DNA of 43,964 bases from Dehalococcoidia bacterium (GCA_014239735.1 JAAZYI010000050.1:1-43964), one strand, 5' to 3'; positions 8,588 through 17,376 are shown, counted from the first letter of the stretch. Notes: generated by a model from the sequence alone, not told the origin. Numbers and translations are program-made.

Positions 8588-8992
8588 ATGAGTAACATAA
8601 AATCAGATTTATTAAAAATTTTGATATTATCCAGTATTTTTTTAGTTGTTCTTATATCTTGCATTTCTAATAATGTCGATAATAACAATAGAGAATATAA
8701 CCTTTATTCTCAGATAATGTGTCCTGTGTGTGACGGCCAAACAATTGCAGAATCACAAGCTTCAATATCAAATGACATGAAAAAAATGATAAAAACTCAA
8801 ATTTCCGAAGGGAAAACAGATGATCAGATTTTATATTATTTTAAAGAAAGATATGGGCAGGAAATAATTTCAAGTCCTTCATATAGCGGATTTAATATTA
8901 CTGTATGGATAGCGCCAATATTAATAATAATAGGGTCTTTATTATTGTTAATATATTCATTAAGAAAAAATATGAATAAGGGAAAATCATGA
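8588..8992 (+). CDS. ccmH: Cytochrome c maturation protein CcmH (apocytochrome thiol reductase)
   Basis: The 134-residue protein has a signal segment ending in a lipobox-like L-I-S-C, a periplasmic helical domain with the redox motif C45-P-V-C48 in MCPVCDGQ, and one C-terminal membrane helix (about 105-125). This is the CcmH/NrfF/CycL family, which reduces apocytochrome heme-binding cysteines with CcmF during System I maturation. The canonical LRCxxCQ reads IMCPVCDGQ here. It is a short, single-domain CcmH without the TPR part of gammaproteobacterial versions. ATGA overlaps the ccmF start by four bases. Confidence 0.85.
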   Translation: MSNIKSDLLKILILSSIFLVVLISCISNNVDNNNREYNLYSQIMCPVCDGQTIAESQASISNDMKKMIKTQISEGKTDDQILYYFKERYGQEIISSPSYSGFNITVWIAPILIIIGSLLLLIYSLRKNMNKGKS

Positions 8993-10938
8993 CTATATCA
9001 AGCTTAGGTTTTACTCTACTAATATTAACTATGAATTTATGTCTATACTCTATTCTTGGATCTTTAATTGGAATAAAAATTTCAAGTAAAGCTCTTCTTA
9101 GAAGTGCAAAAAATGCAAGTTATTGCAATTTAATAACATTAGCATTTTCGGTTTCGTGCCTTGTTTATGCTTTTGTAACAAGAGATTTTTCAATTAAATA
9201 TGTATTTAATCATAGTAGTTTATCTATGAACCCTATTTATACTTGGGTAGCCATGTATGCTGGAAACGAAGGTTCACTATTATATATTTCTTTAGTGATT
9301 TCTATTTCTTCTTTTCTTACTCTATTTTTTATTCCATCAGAATTAAATGAAGCAGAGCCATATATAATTTCTATTCTTTCAGGATTCTTATTATTTTTTG
9401 TAACCGTAATGATTTTCTTGGCTAATCCATTTGATACTTTTCAGAATATACCTCAAGATGGAAGAGGAATAAATCCGTTATTAGCTCATCCTGGAATGTT
9501 CTCTCACCCTCCTTTGCTAATGGCAGGATTAGCAACTATTGTAGCCCCATTCTCTCTAATATTAGGAATGATTTTTACAGGAAAATTTAGAAATGACGGC
9601 CTAGATTATATAAGGACTACTTCTCTTATTGTATGGTCAATTTTAGGAATTGGATTACTACTAGGTTCTTGGTGGGCTTATACTATTTTAGGTTGGGGAG
9701 GGTACTGGGCATGGGATCCAATAGAAAATGTTGGTTTAATGCCATGGTTAATAATGACTGCTTTCATTCACTCAATAATTGTTCAGAGAAGAAGAGGAAT
9801 GTTCAGAGCATGGAATGTAATTCTTATTTTTTTGGCATTTGTCCTAGCTCAATTCGGAATGTTTATTAACCGCGGAGGCCCAGTAGTATCTGTTCATTCT
9901 TTTGCTGCTTCTACATTAGGATATATATTCTTAGGATTCATGCTTTTTAGCGCACTATTCTGCTTAATAATATTTATTTTAAATAGCCATAAAATTAAAA
10001 GTGATAATAATGTTAAGTCATTTTTATCAAGAGAGTCAGCATTCCTAATGAACAACTTCTTTTTAGTCGCAATAACTTTTGTTACGTTATGGGGATTAAT
10101 TTTTCCATTAATTTCAGAACTATTTGCAAATGAAACAGTTACAGTTGGAGCGCCTTACTATAATTCTGTTAATGGTCCTGTGCTATTAGCTCTATTGTTT
10201 GTAATGGGCGTAGGACCAAACCTTTCATGGAGAAATACCTCAAAAGAAAATCTAATTTCAAACTTATTGATCCCCATATCCTTATTATTTATTTCTTTTA
10301 TATTACTTTTATTTTTTTCTGCAAGGCCTATCATTTCATCATTATCTATTTCAGTAATAGTTCTTGTGCTTTCAACAATTCTAATTGAATGGATTAGAGG
10401 GTCATACAAACTTACTAAGACAGGCACTTCTTGGTATATATCTTTCATTAAACTGATCATTAACAATAGAAAAAAATATGGGGGTTATATAGTCCATATT
10501 TCAATATTACTTGTAGCAATAGGTGTTATAGGAATCAATTTTTATCAAATAAAAGTAGATAAAGTATTGTCTGTTGGAGAGGAAATTAAAATAGGAAATT
10601 ATAAAATTGAACTTATAGAAATAAATGAAAACGAATATAACGACAGAAGAGAGAAAATTGCTACATTTTTAATTAAAGATAGTGAAAATAAAACAATAAA
10701 TACTATGACTGGAAATAATACATTTTATCCATCATTTAATATGGCTTCTATACGTGCTGCCATAAATAGTAATCCTATAGAAGATTTATATATAATACCT
10801 TCAGATTTTATAAATGAATCAAAGATGAAGCTTATTGTTAGCATAAATCCATTGGTATGGTGGATGTGGATAGGTGGGCCAGTGTTTGTTCTTGGCACCC
10901 TGATTTCATTATGGCCATACAAAAATAGAAAAGGTTAA
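8989..10938 (+). CDS. ccmF: Cytochrome c heme lyase subunit CcmF
   Basis: The 649-residue polytopic protein is the heme lyase core of System I cytochrome c maturation. It has about 14 membrane helices and the tryptophan-rich heme-handling WWD signature around residue 230-250 (GWGGYWAWDPIENV), with conserved histidines in flanking loops (for example in the AHPGMFSHPP block, about 165-175). A periplasmic domain lies before the last helix. Length is typical. Its start overlaps ccmH (ATGA), matching the CcmF-CcmH functional complex. It presumably matures ActA and ActE encoded just upstream. Confidence 0.93.
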   Translation: MTISSLGFTLLILTMNLCLYSILGSLIGIKISSKALLRSAKNASYCNLITLAFSVSCLVYAFVTRDFSIKYVFNHSSLSMNPIYTWVAMYAGNEGSLLYISLVISISSFLTLFFIPSELNEAEPYIISILSGFLLFFVTVMIFLANPFDTFQNIPQDGRGINPLLAHPGMFSHPPLLMAGLATIVAPFSLILGMIFTGKFRNDGLDYIRTTSLIVWSILGIGLLLGSWWAYTILGWGGYWAWDPIENVGLMPWLIMTAFIHSIIVQRRRGMFRAWNVILIFLAFVLAQFGMFINRGGPVVSVHSFAASTLGYIFLGFMLFSALFCLIIFILNSHKIKSDNNVKSFLSRESAFLMNNFFLVAITFVTLWGLIFPLISELFANETVTVGAPYYNSVNGPVLLALLFVMGVGPNLSWRNTSKENLISNLLIPISLLFISFILLLFFSARPIISSLSISVIVLVLSTILIEWIRGSYKLTKTGTSWYISFIKLIINNRKKYGGYIVHISILLVAIGVIGINFYQIKVDKVLSVGEEIKIGNYKIELIEINENEYNDRREKIATFLIKDSENKTINTMTGNNTFYPSFNMASIRAAINSNPIEDLYIIPSDFINESKMKLIVSINPLVWWMWIGGPVFVLGTLISLWPYKNRKG

Positions 10939-10940
10939 TA

Positions 10941-11252
10941 GTGTTATATCTAATTATTATATTAATATTACTGACTTGCATTACATATGTTACCTACCCG
11001 TTTATATATCAATCAAAACATATAGACCCATTGCTATATAAAAGAAATATTAAAATAAGGAAAAGAGGGTTAATTTCAGAATTAAATAATGAATTAGAAA
11101 GCGGTATATTGTCAAATGATTTATATAATCAGCTAAAAGATGATGTAGATGAAATGATTAATTCTGAATTAAAAAATTTAAATAAAGAAATAAAAATAAT
11201 AGATCCTATAGAAAAATTAATCCAATCAAAAAAAAATGAAAAAAATAATTAA
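10941..11252 (+). CDS. CcmI N-terminal-like small membrane protein
   Basis: The 103-residue protein starts at GTG two bases after ccmF. It has one N-terminal membrane helix (1-22), a basic stretch, and an amphipathic helical tail with the pattern L-x(2)-E-L-x(2)-G-x-L-x(2)-x-x-Y-x(2)-L. This resembles the membrane anchor and first cytoplasmic helix of CcmI, the apocytochrome chaperone, without its TPR domain. Position between ccmF and a thioredoxin supports a role in cytochrome c maturation. The assignment is family resemblance only and could be coincidental for a short charged helix. Confidence 0.5.
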   Translation: MLYLIIILILLTCITYVTYPFIYQSKHIDPLLYKRNIKIRKRGLISELNNELESGILSNDLYNQLKDDVDEMINSELKNLNKEIKIIDPIEKLIQSKKNEKNN

Positions 11253-12408
11253 CTTAACGATTTTTTTAATAATTTCTTTTATTCTACTAAATAGCTCCTC
11301 AGCCTATCTCTTTGCAGATCATTTAGATAAATATAATGGCGAAATAAATTTGAAAGGAAGCATAATTAATGGAACTAACTCAGATGCAATTTATGAATAT
11401 GAAATAAAACTTATGTCTACTCAAAATGCATCTACTGAATTAGTAGAAATTTCATCAAAAATAACTAACGAGGATTTTGAATTCTCTAATATAGATATAA
11501 ACGAATCGTTCACCTATTTCTTAATGATTACACATCAAGAAATACCTACTATTGTTTTTCTAGAAGAAATTGAGGATCAATACAAAGTCGATTTTGTAAT
11601 ATATGACAGAATTCGTATACCCGAAAATATATCTATCATAGATTATTCAATCATGATTCCGCACTTATCTCCTGAGTCAGATGTAATATCTATATTAGGG
11701 CTTATATCTTTTGAAAACACAGGAAATAAGACCTTCTATGCAGATTTATCAGACCCTAATCTATCAGGATTAAACTTATTAAGATTTAGTCTCCCAGAAA
11801 ATTTTGAAAATCTCTCTGTAGATAGTGACTTGCCCCCTGGCAATGTTATGCAGATACCCACGGGGTTTGCACTATCAAATCCCGTTCCGCCTGGACAGCA
11901 TCAAGTGCTTTATTCATATTCTATGCCAAGAAATACTACTAGTATAAATTACAACATTAAGCTTCCATTTGGAGCTAAAAAGTTCAAGTTACTAGCACCA
12001 GAAAAGACCGATATAAATAAACATGAAATCCTAATAAAAGAGTCAACTCAAGTAGATGAAAAAATATATGAAGTTTTGAATGGAACTGACATAGAAAAAG
12101 GAGAAACAATAAATATTCAAATCAACAAAATAGCAACACCTAATTTTTATGATAAATTCTCATCATTTGTTAAAAAAAATAGTATATCTGTACTTATTGG
12201 AACATCTTCAGCACTAATATTGCTAATAATTATTTCACTGTCTGTATATAGAAATATTCAAAGAGATAGTACTGCTAAAAATAATGATGATCGATTAATA
12301 AAAAAAATATTAGATTTAGATGAAAGATTTAAAAATAATCAGATCAAGGAAGAAGAATATATTATTCTGAGAGATAATTATAAAAAAAGAATAAGAGAGA
12401 AATTTTGA
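11236..12408 (+). CDS. Exported membrane-anchored protein of the ccm cluster, function unknown
   Basis: The 390-residue protein has a signal peptide (1-28), a long periplasmic beta-rich region (about 30-310) beginning with a carboxypeptidase-regulatory-like or Ig-like domain (GEINLKGSIING), one membrane helix (about 315-335) and a cytoplasmic helical tail (350-390). The tail has the same L-x-E(x)n-I-x-E-E-Y-x-x-L-R pattern as the CcmI-like protein upstream. No cysteine pair or heme motif is seen. It overlaps both neighbours (17 and 4 bases), so it is firmly embedded between ccmF and resA. A role as a scaffold or chaperone for apocytochromes is inference from context. I do not recognise the family. 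Confidence 0.65.
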   Translation: MKKIINLTIFLIISFILLNSSSAYLFADHLDKYNGEINLKGSIINGTNSDAIYEYEIKLMSTQNASTELVEISSKITNEDFEFSNIDINESFTYFLMITHQEIPTIVFLEEIEDQYKVDFVIYDRIRIPENISIIDYSIMIPHLSPESDVISILGLISFENTGNKTFYADLSDPNLSGLNLLRFSLPENFENLSVDSDLPPGNVMQIPTGFALSNPVPPGQHQVLYSYSMPRNTTSINYNIKLPFGAKKFKLLAPEKTDINKHEILIKESTQVDEKIYEVLNGTDIEKGETINIQINKIATPNFYDKFSSFVKKNSISVLIGTSSALILLIIISLSVYRNIQRDSTAKNNDDRLIKKILDLDERFKNNQIKEEEYIILRDNYKKRIREKF

Positions 12409-12953
12409 GAAAAATATTATCAATTTTCTCTGTAGTAATTATTTTAGGTTTTTTCATATTATTGATCGTATCTACTGTAAATTCAGGCGGGAAGCAAGGC
12501 AGGCCGGGCCTAAATGAAATTTCTGGAGAGGTCAAAGTAAATTATAAAAACTATATTCCCATAAAAGGAAAGAATATTTACGGAAAAAATTTACTAAAGT
12601 CAGATGATGAAATAATTATGATTGATTTTTGGGCATCATGGTGCCCTCCTTGCATTCAAGAAGCAAATTCACTTTCAAGTTCTTATGATTACTGGAAAGA
12701 TAAAAATGTGAGATTCATTGGGATAGCCCTTTGGGACAATGAGAAATCAGTAAAGAAATTTGTTGAAAAGTATGATTTTAAATACGATATAATATTAGAC
12801 AAAGATGGGGAATATGCTATCACCTATGGAGTAAAAGCTTTACCAGAAAAATTCTTTATTAATAAAAATGGAGAGATAGTAAAAAAATATATAGGCCCAA
12901 TAGATAAAGAATCGCTTGATAAAATTATTGAAGAAATAATAAGAGAAAAATAA
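12405..12953 (+). CDS. resA: ResA/TlpA-type membrane-anchored thioredoxin
   Basis: The 182-residue protein has an N-terminal membrane anchor (about 5-25) and a periplasmic thioredoxin fold with the active site W-C80-P-P-C83 in FWASWCPPC, and a cis-Pro region ALPEKFFI. TlpA/ResA proteins keep apocytochrome heme-binding cysteines reduced. It lies at the end of the ccm genes and starts at TTG overlapping the previous stop (TTGA). No CcdA-type electron donor is encoded nearby, so its reductant must be supplied from elsewhere. It could alternatively be a general TlpA-family reductase. Confidence 0.82.
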   Translation: MRKILSIFSVVIILGFFILLIVSTVNSGGKQGRPGLNEISGEVKVNYKNYIPIKGKNIYGKNLLKSDDEIIMIDFWASWCPPCIQEANSLSSSYDYWKDKNVRFIGIALWDNEKSVKKFVEKYDFKYDIILDKDGEYAITYGVKALPEKFFINKNGEIVKKYIGPIDKESLDKIIEEIIREK

Positions 12954-13334
12954 ATGTACCTAAGTCAATTTAATACCAAAGATCAATTATGTGAATTTGA
13001 GATTGAATTAAATGAGAAATATATTTCTGACTATTACAATTCATGTGGAATTAATATGCATAATTACCAATATGTATTCCCTACTGAATTAGCCACATTA
13101 TCTTTAAAATATTTTTTAGGAAAATTTCCTATACCAAATGGTTCTATACATACATCCCAAGAAATTGAAATATATTGCCCCATAGAAATTGGAAGTAAAT
13201 TAACTTGCGTGGCTTTTCTTGACTCTTTTAAAGAAATAAGAGGCAGAGGCATAGTTATAGTAAATATAAAATATACTAAATCGAAAAATATACTAGGGAA
13301 TGCTAATGCAACATTATTGGTGCCATCATCATGA
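12954..13334 (+). CDS. Hotdog-fold protein, FAS1-like dehydratase (HadA-like) subunit
   Basis: The 126-residue protein looks like a single hotdog domain of the MaoC N-terminal (FAS1-like dehydratase) type: a Phe-rich N-terminus, a central helix, then strands with GSIHTSQEIEIY, PIEIGSKL and a GRGIVIVNIKY strand. It lacks the D-x-N-P-I-H hydratase motif, which its neighbour has. Such pairs form heterodimeric (3R)-hydroxyacyl-ACP dehydratases like mycobacterial HadA/HadB, in which only one subunit is catalytic. It overlaps the next gene by four bases (ATGA) and leads a fatty acid synthesis group. Confidence 0.65.
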   Translation: MYLSQFNTKDQLCEFEIELNEKYISDYYNSCGINMHNYQYVFPTELATLSLKYFLGKFPIPNGSIHTSQEIEIYCPIEIGSKLTCVAFLDSFKEIRGRGIVIVNIKYTKSKNILGNANATLLVPSS

Positions 13335-13726
13335 ACGAAGAAACAAAATTAAAATCGGTAGAAAAAGTTATTACTAAAGAGATGGTAGAAAATTATGCCA
13401 ATACTTCCGGAGACTATAATCCAATTCATATAGATGAAGACTACGCGAGAAGTACAGATTTTAAAGGAACAATTGTTCATGGAATGTTCTTAATATCTTC
13501 TATATCAGAAATGTTAATTCAAAATATAGGAGCAAATTGGGCTAAATCAGGCAAGTTAAAAATAAAATTTAAAAATCCTTTAAGGGTGGGAGAAGAAATT
13601 ATTACCGAAGGCAAAATAAGTAAAATTGTAAAAGATAACAATGGAACTTTAGTAACTTGTGAAGTAATGTGTAGTGATAATAATAGAAAGATATTGATTT
13701 CTGGCACTGCACAATGGAGGGAATAA
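13331..13726 (+). CDS. MaoC-type (3R)-hydroxyacyl-ACP dehydratase, catalytic (HadB-like) subunit
   Basis: The 131-residue hotdog protein carries the R-hydratase signature DYNPIHIDEDYA (about residues 28-39), with Asp and His in the catalytic positions, and the family pattern IVHGMF. It would dehydrate 3-hydroxyacyl-ACP to trans-2-enoyl-ACP in type II fatty acid synthesis, replacing FabZ or FabA, together with the preceding hotdog subunit. The stop TAATG overlaps the plsX start by one base. The neighbourhood plsX-fabG-fabL supports a fatty acid role over beta-oxidation or PHA synthesis. Confidence 0.78.
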   Translation: MNEETKLKSVEKVITKEMVENYANTSGDYNPIHIDEDYARSTDFKGTIVHGMFLISSISEMLIQNIGANWAKSGKLKIKFKNPLRVGEEIITEGKISKIVKDNNGTLVTCEVMCSDNNRKILISGTAQWRE

Positions 13727-14703
13727 TGAAGATAGCTGTTGATGCAATGGGAGGTGATTCTCCTATTAATAATATAGACGGCGCAATAAAAGCTCTAGTA
13801 GATCCAGAAATTGAAATACTTCTCGTAGGTGACCCAAAAGAATTAGAAAAATCATTATCAGGTAAGGATTATGATAAACAGAGATTATCAATAATACCTT
13901 CCGAGGGTACTATTTTAGATACCGAACAGCCAGGTATGGCAGTTAAAAGAAAACCAAATGCCTCTGTAAATATATGTTCTGGTTTAGTAAAAAAAGGCAT
14001 TGTGGAAGGTTTTATTAGCGCTGGAAATTCAGGCGCTACATTTGCATCATCTGCAGGAATATTAGGCATGTTTGAAGGGTTAAGTAAACCGTGCGTGGGT
14101 GGTCCAATTTTTGGATTTTCTCCAGAAACATTAATTTTAGATTTAGGTTTGAATGTGGATCCATCTCCAAAACAGCTTATAGATTTTGCATCTTTAGGCA
14201 TTAGTCAATCAAAGCTATCATACGATATCGAAAATCCTACTGTAGGATTGCTAAGTAATGGCTCTGAGCCAAATAAAGGTAATAAGTTGGTAAAAGAATC
14301 TTTTGAGTTATTTGAAAAATCTAGCCTTAATTTTTTTGGAAATGTAGAAGGTCATGATATAGCCACAGGCAAAGTAGATGTTATAGTCTGTGATGGATTT
14401 ACTGGAAATATAATTCTAAAAGCTATAGAAGGAATGGGTCATGTAATTAATAAATTTATAGAAAAAAATATCACAGACAATAAGTACGAGAAAATAATTA
14501 ATACAATCTCAAAAAATACAAATATAATGAGAGAATTTGGGGGTGGCCCGGTTATGGGAGTAAATGGAATTGCAGTTATTGCACATGGAGCCTCAAGTTC
14601 AATTGCAATTTCTAATGGAATAAATAGTATTTCATGGCTTTCAAAAAAGAATTATATTAATCAATTAAGAAATGAACTGGAAGAAGTCCGGAGCAGTATT
14701 TAA
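13726..14703 (+). CDS. plsX: Phosphate acyltransferase PlsX
   Basis: The 325-residue protein converts acyl-ACP to acyl-phosphate for phospholipid synthesis. It begins with the hallmark MKIAVDAMGGD and has GFISAGNSGA, GLLSNGSEPNKG and the GFTGNIILK block, all typical of PlsX; length is typical too. The ATG at 13726, behind GGAGGGAATA and overlapping the previous stop, is preferred to an in-frame ATG at 13714 that would add four residues before the conserved start. It sits between the dehydratase genes and fabG, a common fatty acid/phospholipid arrangement. Confidence 0.92.
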   Translation: MKIAVDAMGGDSPINNIDGAIKALVDPEIEILLVGDPKELEKSLSGKDYDKQRLSIIPSEGTILDTEQPGMAVKRKPNASVNICSGLVKKGIVEGFISAGNSGATFASSAGILGMFEGLSKPCVGGPIFGFSPETLILDLGLNVDPSPKQLIDFASLGISQSKLSYDIENPTVGLLSNGSEPNKGNKLVKESFELFEKSSLNFFGNVEGHDIATGKVDVIVCDGFTGNIILKAIEGMGHVINKFIEKNITDNKYEKIINTISKNTNIMREFGGGPVMGVNGIAVIAHGASSSIAISNGINSISWLSKKNYINQLRNELEEVRSSI

Positions 14704-14704
14704 A

Positions 14705-15448
14705 ATGACTGATCAAAAAAGACATGCGCTAATTACAGGAGCTTCTAGAGGCATTGGAGCTGCAATAGCATTAGAATTAGCAAAGGCAGGCCATTCTATA
14801 AGCGTTAACTACAATTCTCATCCTAATGATGCTGAACAGGTGGTAAAAGATTTATTAAATATCGGAGTTAAAGCTAAATCGGTTCAGGGTGATGTATCTG
14901 ATAAAGAATCAGTTCAAGAGATGGTAAAAAATGCTACAGATTCCTTGGGGCCCATAGATATACTAGTTAATAATGCAGGGATAATTTCTGATAATTTACT
15001 AATGCGCATGAAAGATGAAGAGTTTGATAAGGTCTTAGATACAAATCTTAAAGGGACTTATTATTGTTCTAAAGAGTGCGTTCCTTATATGGTAAAACAA
15101 AGATGGGGAATAATAATAAATATAACATCAGTTGTGGGAATAAGAGGAAATGTAGGTCAAACTAATTATTCTGCATCAAAAGCTGCAATACATGCTTTTA
15201 CATACTCTTTAGCAAAAGAATTGGCTACTAGAGGTGTGACTGTTAATGCGATAGCGCCTGGATATATTAGCACTGCTACAGTAAATGTATTATCTGACAA
15301 ACTTAAGGATCATATTATGACATGGATCCCTATGAAAAGATTTGGAACGCCTGATGAAATATCTGGAATGGCCGCCTTTATGGCATCAGAAAGAGGACGA
15401 TATATGACCGGCGAAGTAGTTAAGATTGATGGCGGAATGGCAATTTAA
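14705..15448 (+). CDS. fabG: 3-oxoacyl-ACP reductase FabG
   Basis: The 247-residue short-chain dehydrogenase reduces 3-oxoacyl-ACP with NADPH. It shows the cofactor motif TGASRGIG (11-18), NNAG (89-92), the catalytic S142, Y155 and K159 (Y-S-A-S-K), and the FabG-specific DNLLMRMKDEEFD stretch. An upstream in-frame ATG at 14672 would add 11 residues inside plsX and is unlikely; the ATG at 14705 is one base after the plsX stop. It belongs to the fatty acid synthesis operon with fabL six bases downstream. Confidence 0.93.
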   Translation: MTDQKRHALITGASRGIGAAIALELAKAGHSISVNYNSHPNDAEQVVKDLLNIGVKAKSVQGDVSDKESVQEMVKNATDSLGPIDILVNNAGIISDNLLMRMKDEEFDKVLDTNLKGTYYCSKECVPYMVKQRWGIIINITSVVGIRGNVGQTNYSASKAAIHAFTYSLAKELATRGVTVNAIAPGYISTATVNVLSDKLKDHIMTWIPMKRFGTPDEISGMAAFMASERGRYMTGEVVKIDGGMAI

Positions 15449-15454
15449 TTTGTT

Positions 15455-16207
15455 ATGAAAAGATTTAAAAATAAATTATCTCTTATTACTGGAGGATCAA
15501 AAGGAATAGGAAAAGCTATATCTTTAGGATTAGCCGAAGAATCTAGCGATATTTTATTTACATATTTTAGAGATAAAAAAAGTGCCTTAAAAACCAAAGA
15601 TGAGATAATTAAATTAGGAGTTAATTGCGATATAATTAAAATCAATCTTTCTGACATAAGTAGCGTTGAAGAAATATCTAACCATATTAAGGATAAATAT
15701 AATAAGATTGATTTTTTAATCAATAATGCTGCAACTGGAATAAACAAACCTTCGAAAAACATAACCTCAAAGCACTGGGATTTTGTTATCAATACAAATT
15801 CTAAAGCTCCATGGATTCTCATAAAGAATTTAAGCGAAATAATGCCCAATGGAAGTTCAATAGTAAATATATCAAGTTTAGGATCTAAAATTGTACTTTC
15901 AAATTATTTTTCAGTGGGAGTATCAAAATCAGCACTAGAAACTATTACAAGATACTTATCTATAGAATTATCTGAAAAAGGAATAAAAGTTAATTCTATA
16001 TCTCCAGGAATTGTAAAGACAGACGCCCTAAACTCTTTCCCTGAGGGTTCTGACGTAAGGAATCTTGAAAACTATGACACTCCTGCAGGAAAACCATTAG
16101 AAGCAAAGAATGTCAGTGATTTAGTGAATTTTCTATGTTCAAAAGAGTCTGAAATGATTAGAGGGCAGAATATTATTATAGATGGCGGTCGATCTTTAAT
16201 CACCTAA
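15455..16207 (+). CDS. fabL: Enoyl-ACP reductase III, FabL type
   Basis: The 250-residue short-chain dehydrogenase has TGGSKGIG (12-19) and the unusual active-site spacing Y151-x6-K158 (YFSVGVSK), which is the FabL pattern in place of the usual YxxxK. Downstream blocks RYLSIEL, TDALNSFPEG, DTPAGKP and the C-terminal MIRGQNIIIDGGRSL also follow FabL. FabL carries out the last reduction of the fatty acid elongation cycle with NADPH and is known to be triclosan-tolerant. Its placement right after fabG supports the call. Its stop codon overlaps the stop of the convergent ygfZ gene (CTAA). Confidence 0.88.
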   Translation: MKRFKNKLSLITGGSKGIGKAISLGLAEESSDILFTYFRDKKSALKTKDEIIKLGVNCDIIKINLSDISSVEEISNHIKDKYNKIDFLINNAATGINKPSKNITSKHWDFVINTNSKAPWILIKNLSEIMPNGSSIVNISSLGSKIVLSNYFSVGVSKSALETITRYLSIELSEKGIKVNSISPGIVKTDALNSFPEGSDVRNLENYDTPAGKPLEAKNVSDLVNFLCSKESEMIRGQNIIIDGGRSLIT

Positions 16208-17028
16208 ATTAATATATTTTTTTTAACAACTGCAAGGCAATATTCATCATCTGAAGTAGTAACATCACAACCTTTAGATGAAATAATATTTAAATCTTTC
16301 TTATTATCAAGAATCATTAATTTTCGCTGAACTTTATCATAAGTATCAAGCCTAGCTATAACTTCTTGACCTACATAACAACCTTTATTGAAGTCAATCA
16401 TATGAGATATTCCAATCTCCAAAGGGTTGTATAAGCTAACAATTTCATTCCCGCAAATAGGTATTCTGTTCTTTATTCGAAAAGAATTGAATTCATTTTC
16501 TTCCATTTGAAAAATATCTTGTAAATTCAAATATGATTCAATAAGTTCAGCGCTTTTAGGATCATCATCCAAAATTAAATTTATAATTTTATAATCATTG
16601 AAAAATGAAGTATGTGCGAAAATAACTTCAACACCTCCTAAATTCCTATTTATTATTTCATTTTTTTTAATTTCACCAAATATATTTAAATTATTATTTT
16701 TATTATTGCTAAATATTGAAATAACTTTCTTTTTTAGAGGGCTGCTGATAGATATATCTTCTTCAAAAGTAAACTTATCTATCCAATTTAAAAGATCCTC
16801 ATGATTTAATGAATTAGAAATCATTAGGGCATATTGAGGAGCATTCCATACAGATGCTATATCGATAAATTTGCCATTCTCATTTGTAAATATTGAATCA
16901 GTGATTAAATTTTTTTGATTAGGTATGTTATTTGTAGAAAGCCGATTAAACAGATCTATAAAATCGTCACCTTTTATTTCAGTAATAACCAAACTATTTT
17001 GATAAATAAAGAGAAGCTTGTCATTCAT
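16204..17028 (-). CDS. ygfZ: YgfZ/GcvT-family folate-binding Fe-S cluster protein
   Basis: The 274-residue protein is a diverged aminomethyltransferase-fold protein with the YgfZ signature K-G-C217-Y-V-G-Q-E (215-222), followed by a short C-terminal barrel. YgfZ supports assembly or repair of Fe-S clusters in some enzymes, using tetrahydrofolate. The N-terminal two thirds are poorly conserved and Asn-, Ile- and Lys-rich, as usual in this AT-rich genome. It starts immediately after the iscA stop codon, so the two are cotranscribed, which agrees with their shared pathway. Confidence 0.85.
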   Translation of the reverse strand: MNDKLLFIYQNSLVITEIKGDDFIDLFNRLSTNNIPNQKNLITDSIFTNENGKFIDIASVWNAPQYALMISNSLNHEDLLNWIDKFTFEEDISISSPLKKKVISIFSNNKNNNLNIFGEIKKNEIINRNLGGVEVIFAHTSFFNDYKIINLILDDDPKSAELIESYLNLQDIFQMEENEFNSFRIKNRIPICGNEIVSLYNPLEIGISHMIDFNKGCYVGQEVIARLDTYDKVQRKLMILDNKKDLNIISSKGCDVTTSDDEYCLAVVKKNILI

Positions 17029-17376
17029 TTAAACAGAGAACGAAGTCCCGCAGCCGCATGATTTCTTTGCATTTGGATTGGAAAAAACAAACCCTTTACC
17101 ATTGAGCCCATCAGAGAAATCTAAAGTTGTGCCAGCTAAAAAAATAAATGATTTTTTTGGTATCCTAACCTCTACTCCATGCTGATTAATCATCTTTTCA
17201 TCATCATCAAGAGGGCTATCAATGATTTTAAGATCATAAGTTAGCCCAGAACACCCTCCTCCTTTAACTGCAACTTTTAAAGCGAAGGATTTAAGCCCAT
17301 CTCTTTCAGCAAAAGATTTTACCTTTTCTGCAGCTTTAGGTGTTATTTCAATTGTATTTATGGGTACTTGATTCAT
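17029..17376 (-). CDS. A-type iron-sulfur carrier protein (IscA/ErpA/SufA family)
   Basis: The 115-residue protein has the conserved cysteines of the HesB/IscA fold: C42 in KGGGCSG and C107-G-C109 at the C-terminus (SCGCGTSF), plus LDFSDGLNGKGF before them. It carries and donates Fe-S clusters to target proteins. No isc or suf genes are adjacent. It heads a two-gene unit with ygfZ and is divergent from the cobalamin adenosyltransferase gene. ErpA, IscA and SufA cannot be told apart from this alone. Confidence 0.9.
   Translation of the reverse strand: MNQVPINTIEITPKAAEKVKSFAERDGLKSFALKVAVKGGGCSGLTYDLKIIDSPLDDDEKMINQHGVEVRIPKKSFIFLAGTTLDFSDGLNGKGFVFSNPNAKKSCGCGTSFSV

Noticed and set aside
9633-9869. 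Second reading frame of 78 codons within ccmF
   Set aside because: It lies inside a strongly supported CcmF frame, has no ribosome binding site and no recognisable motif; it is a frame shadow.
14672-14704. Earlier ATG start for FabG inside plsX
   Set aside because: The added 11 residues have no counterpart in FabG, which begins shortly before the TGASRGIG motif.
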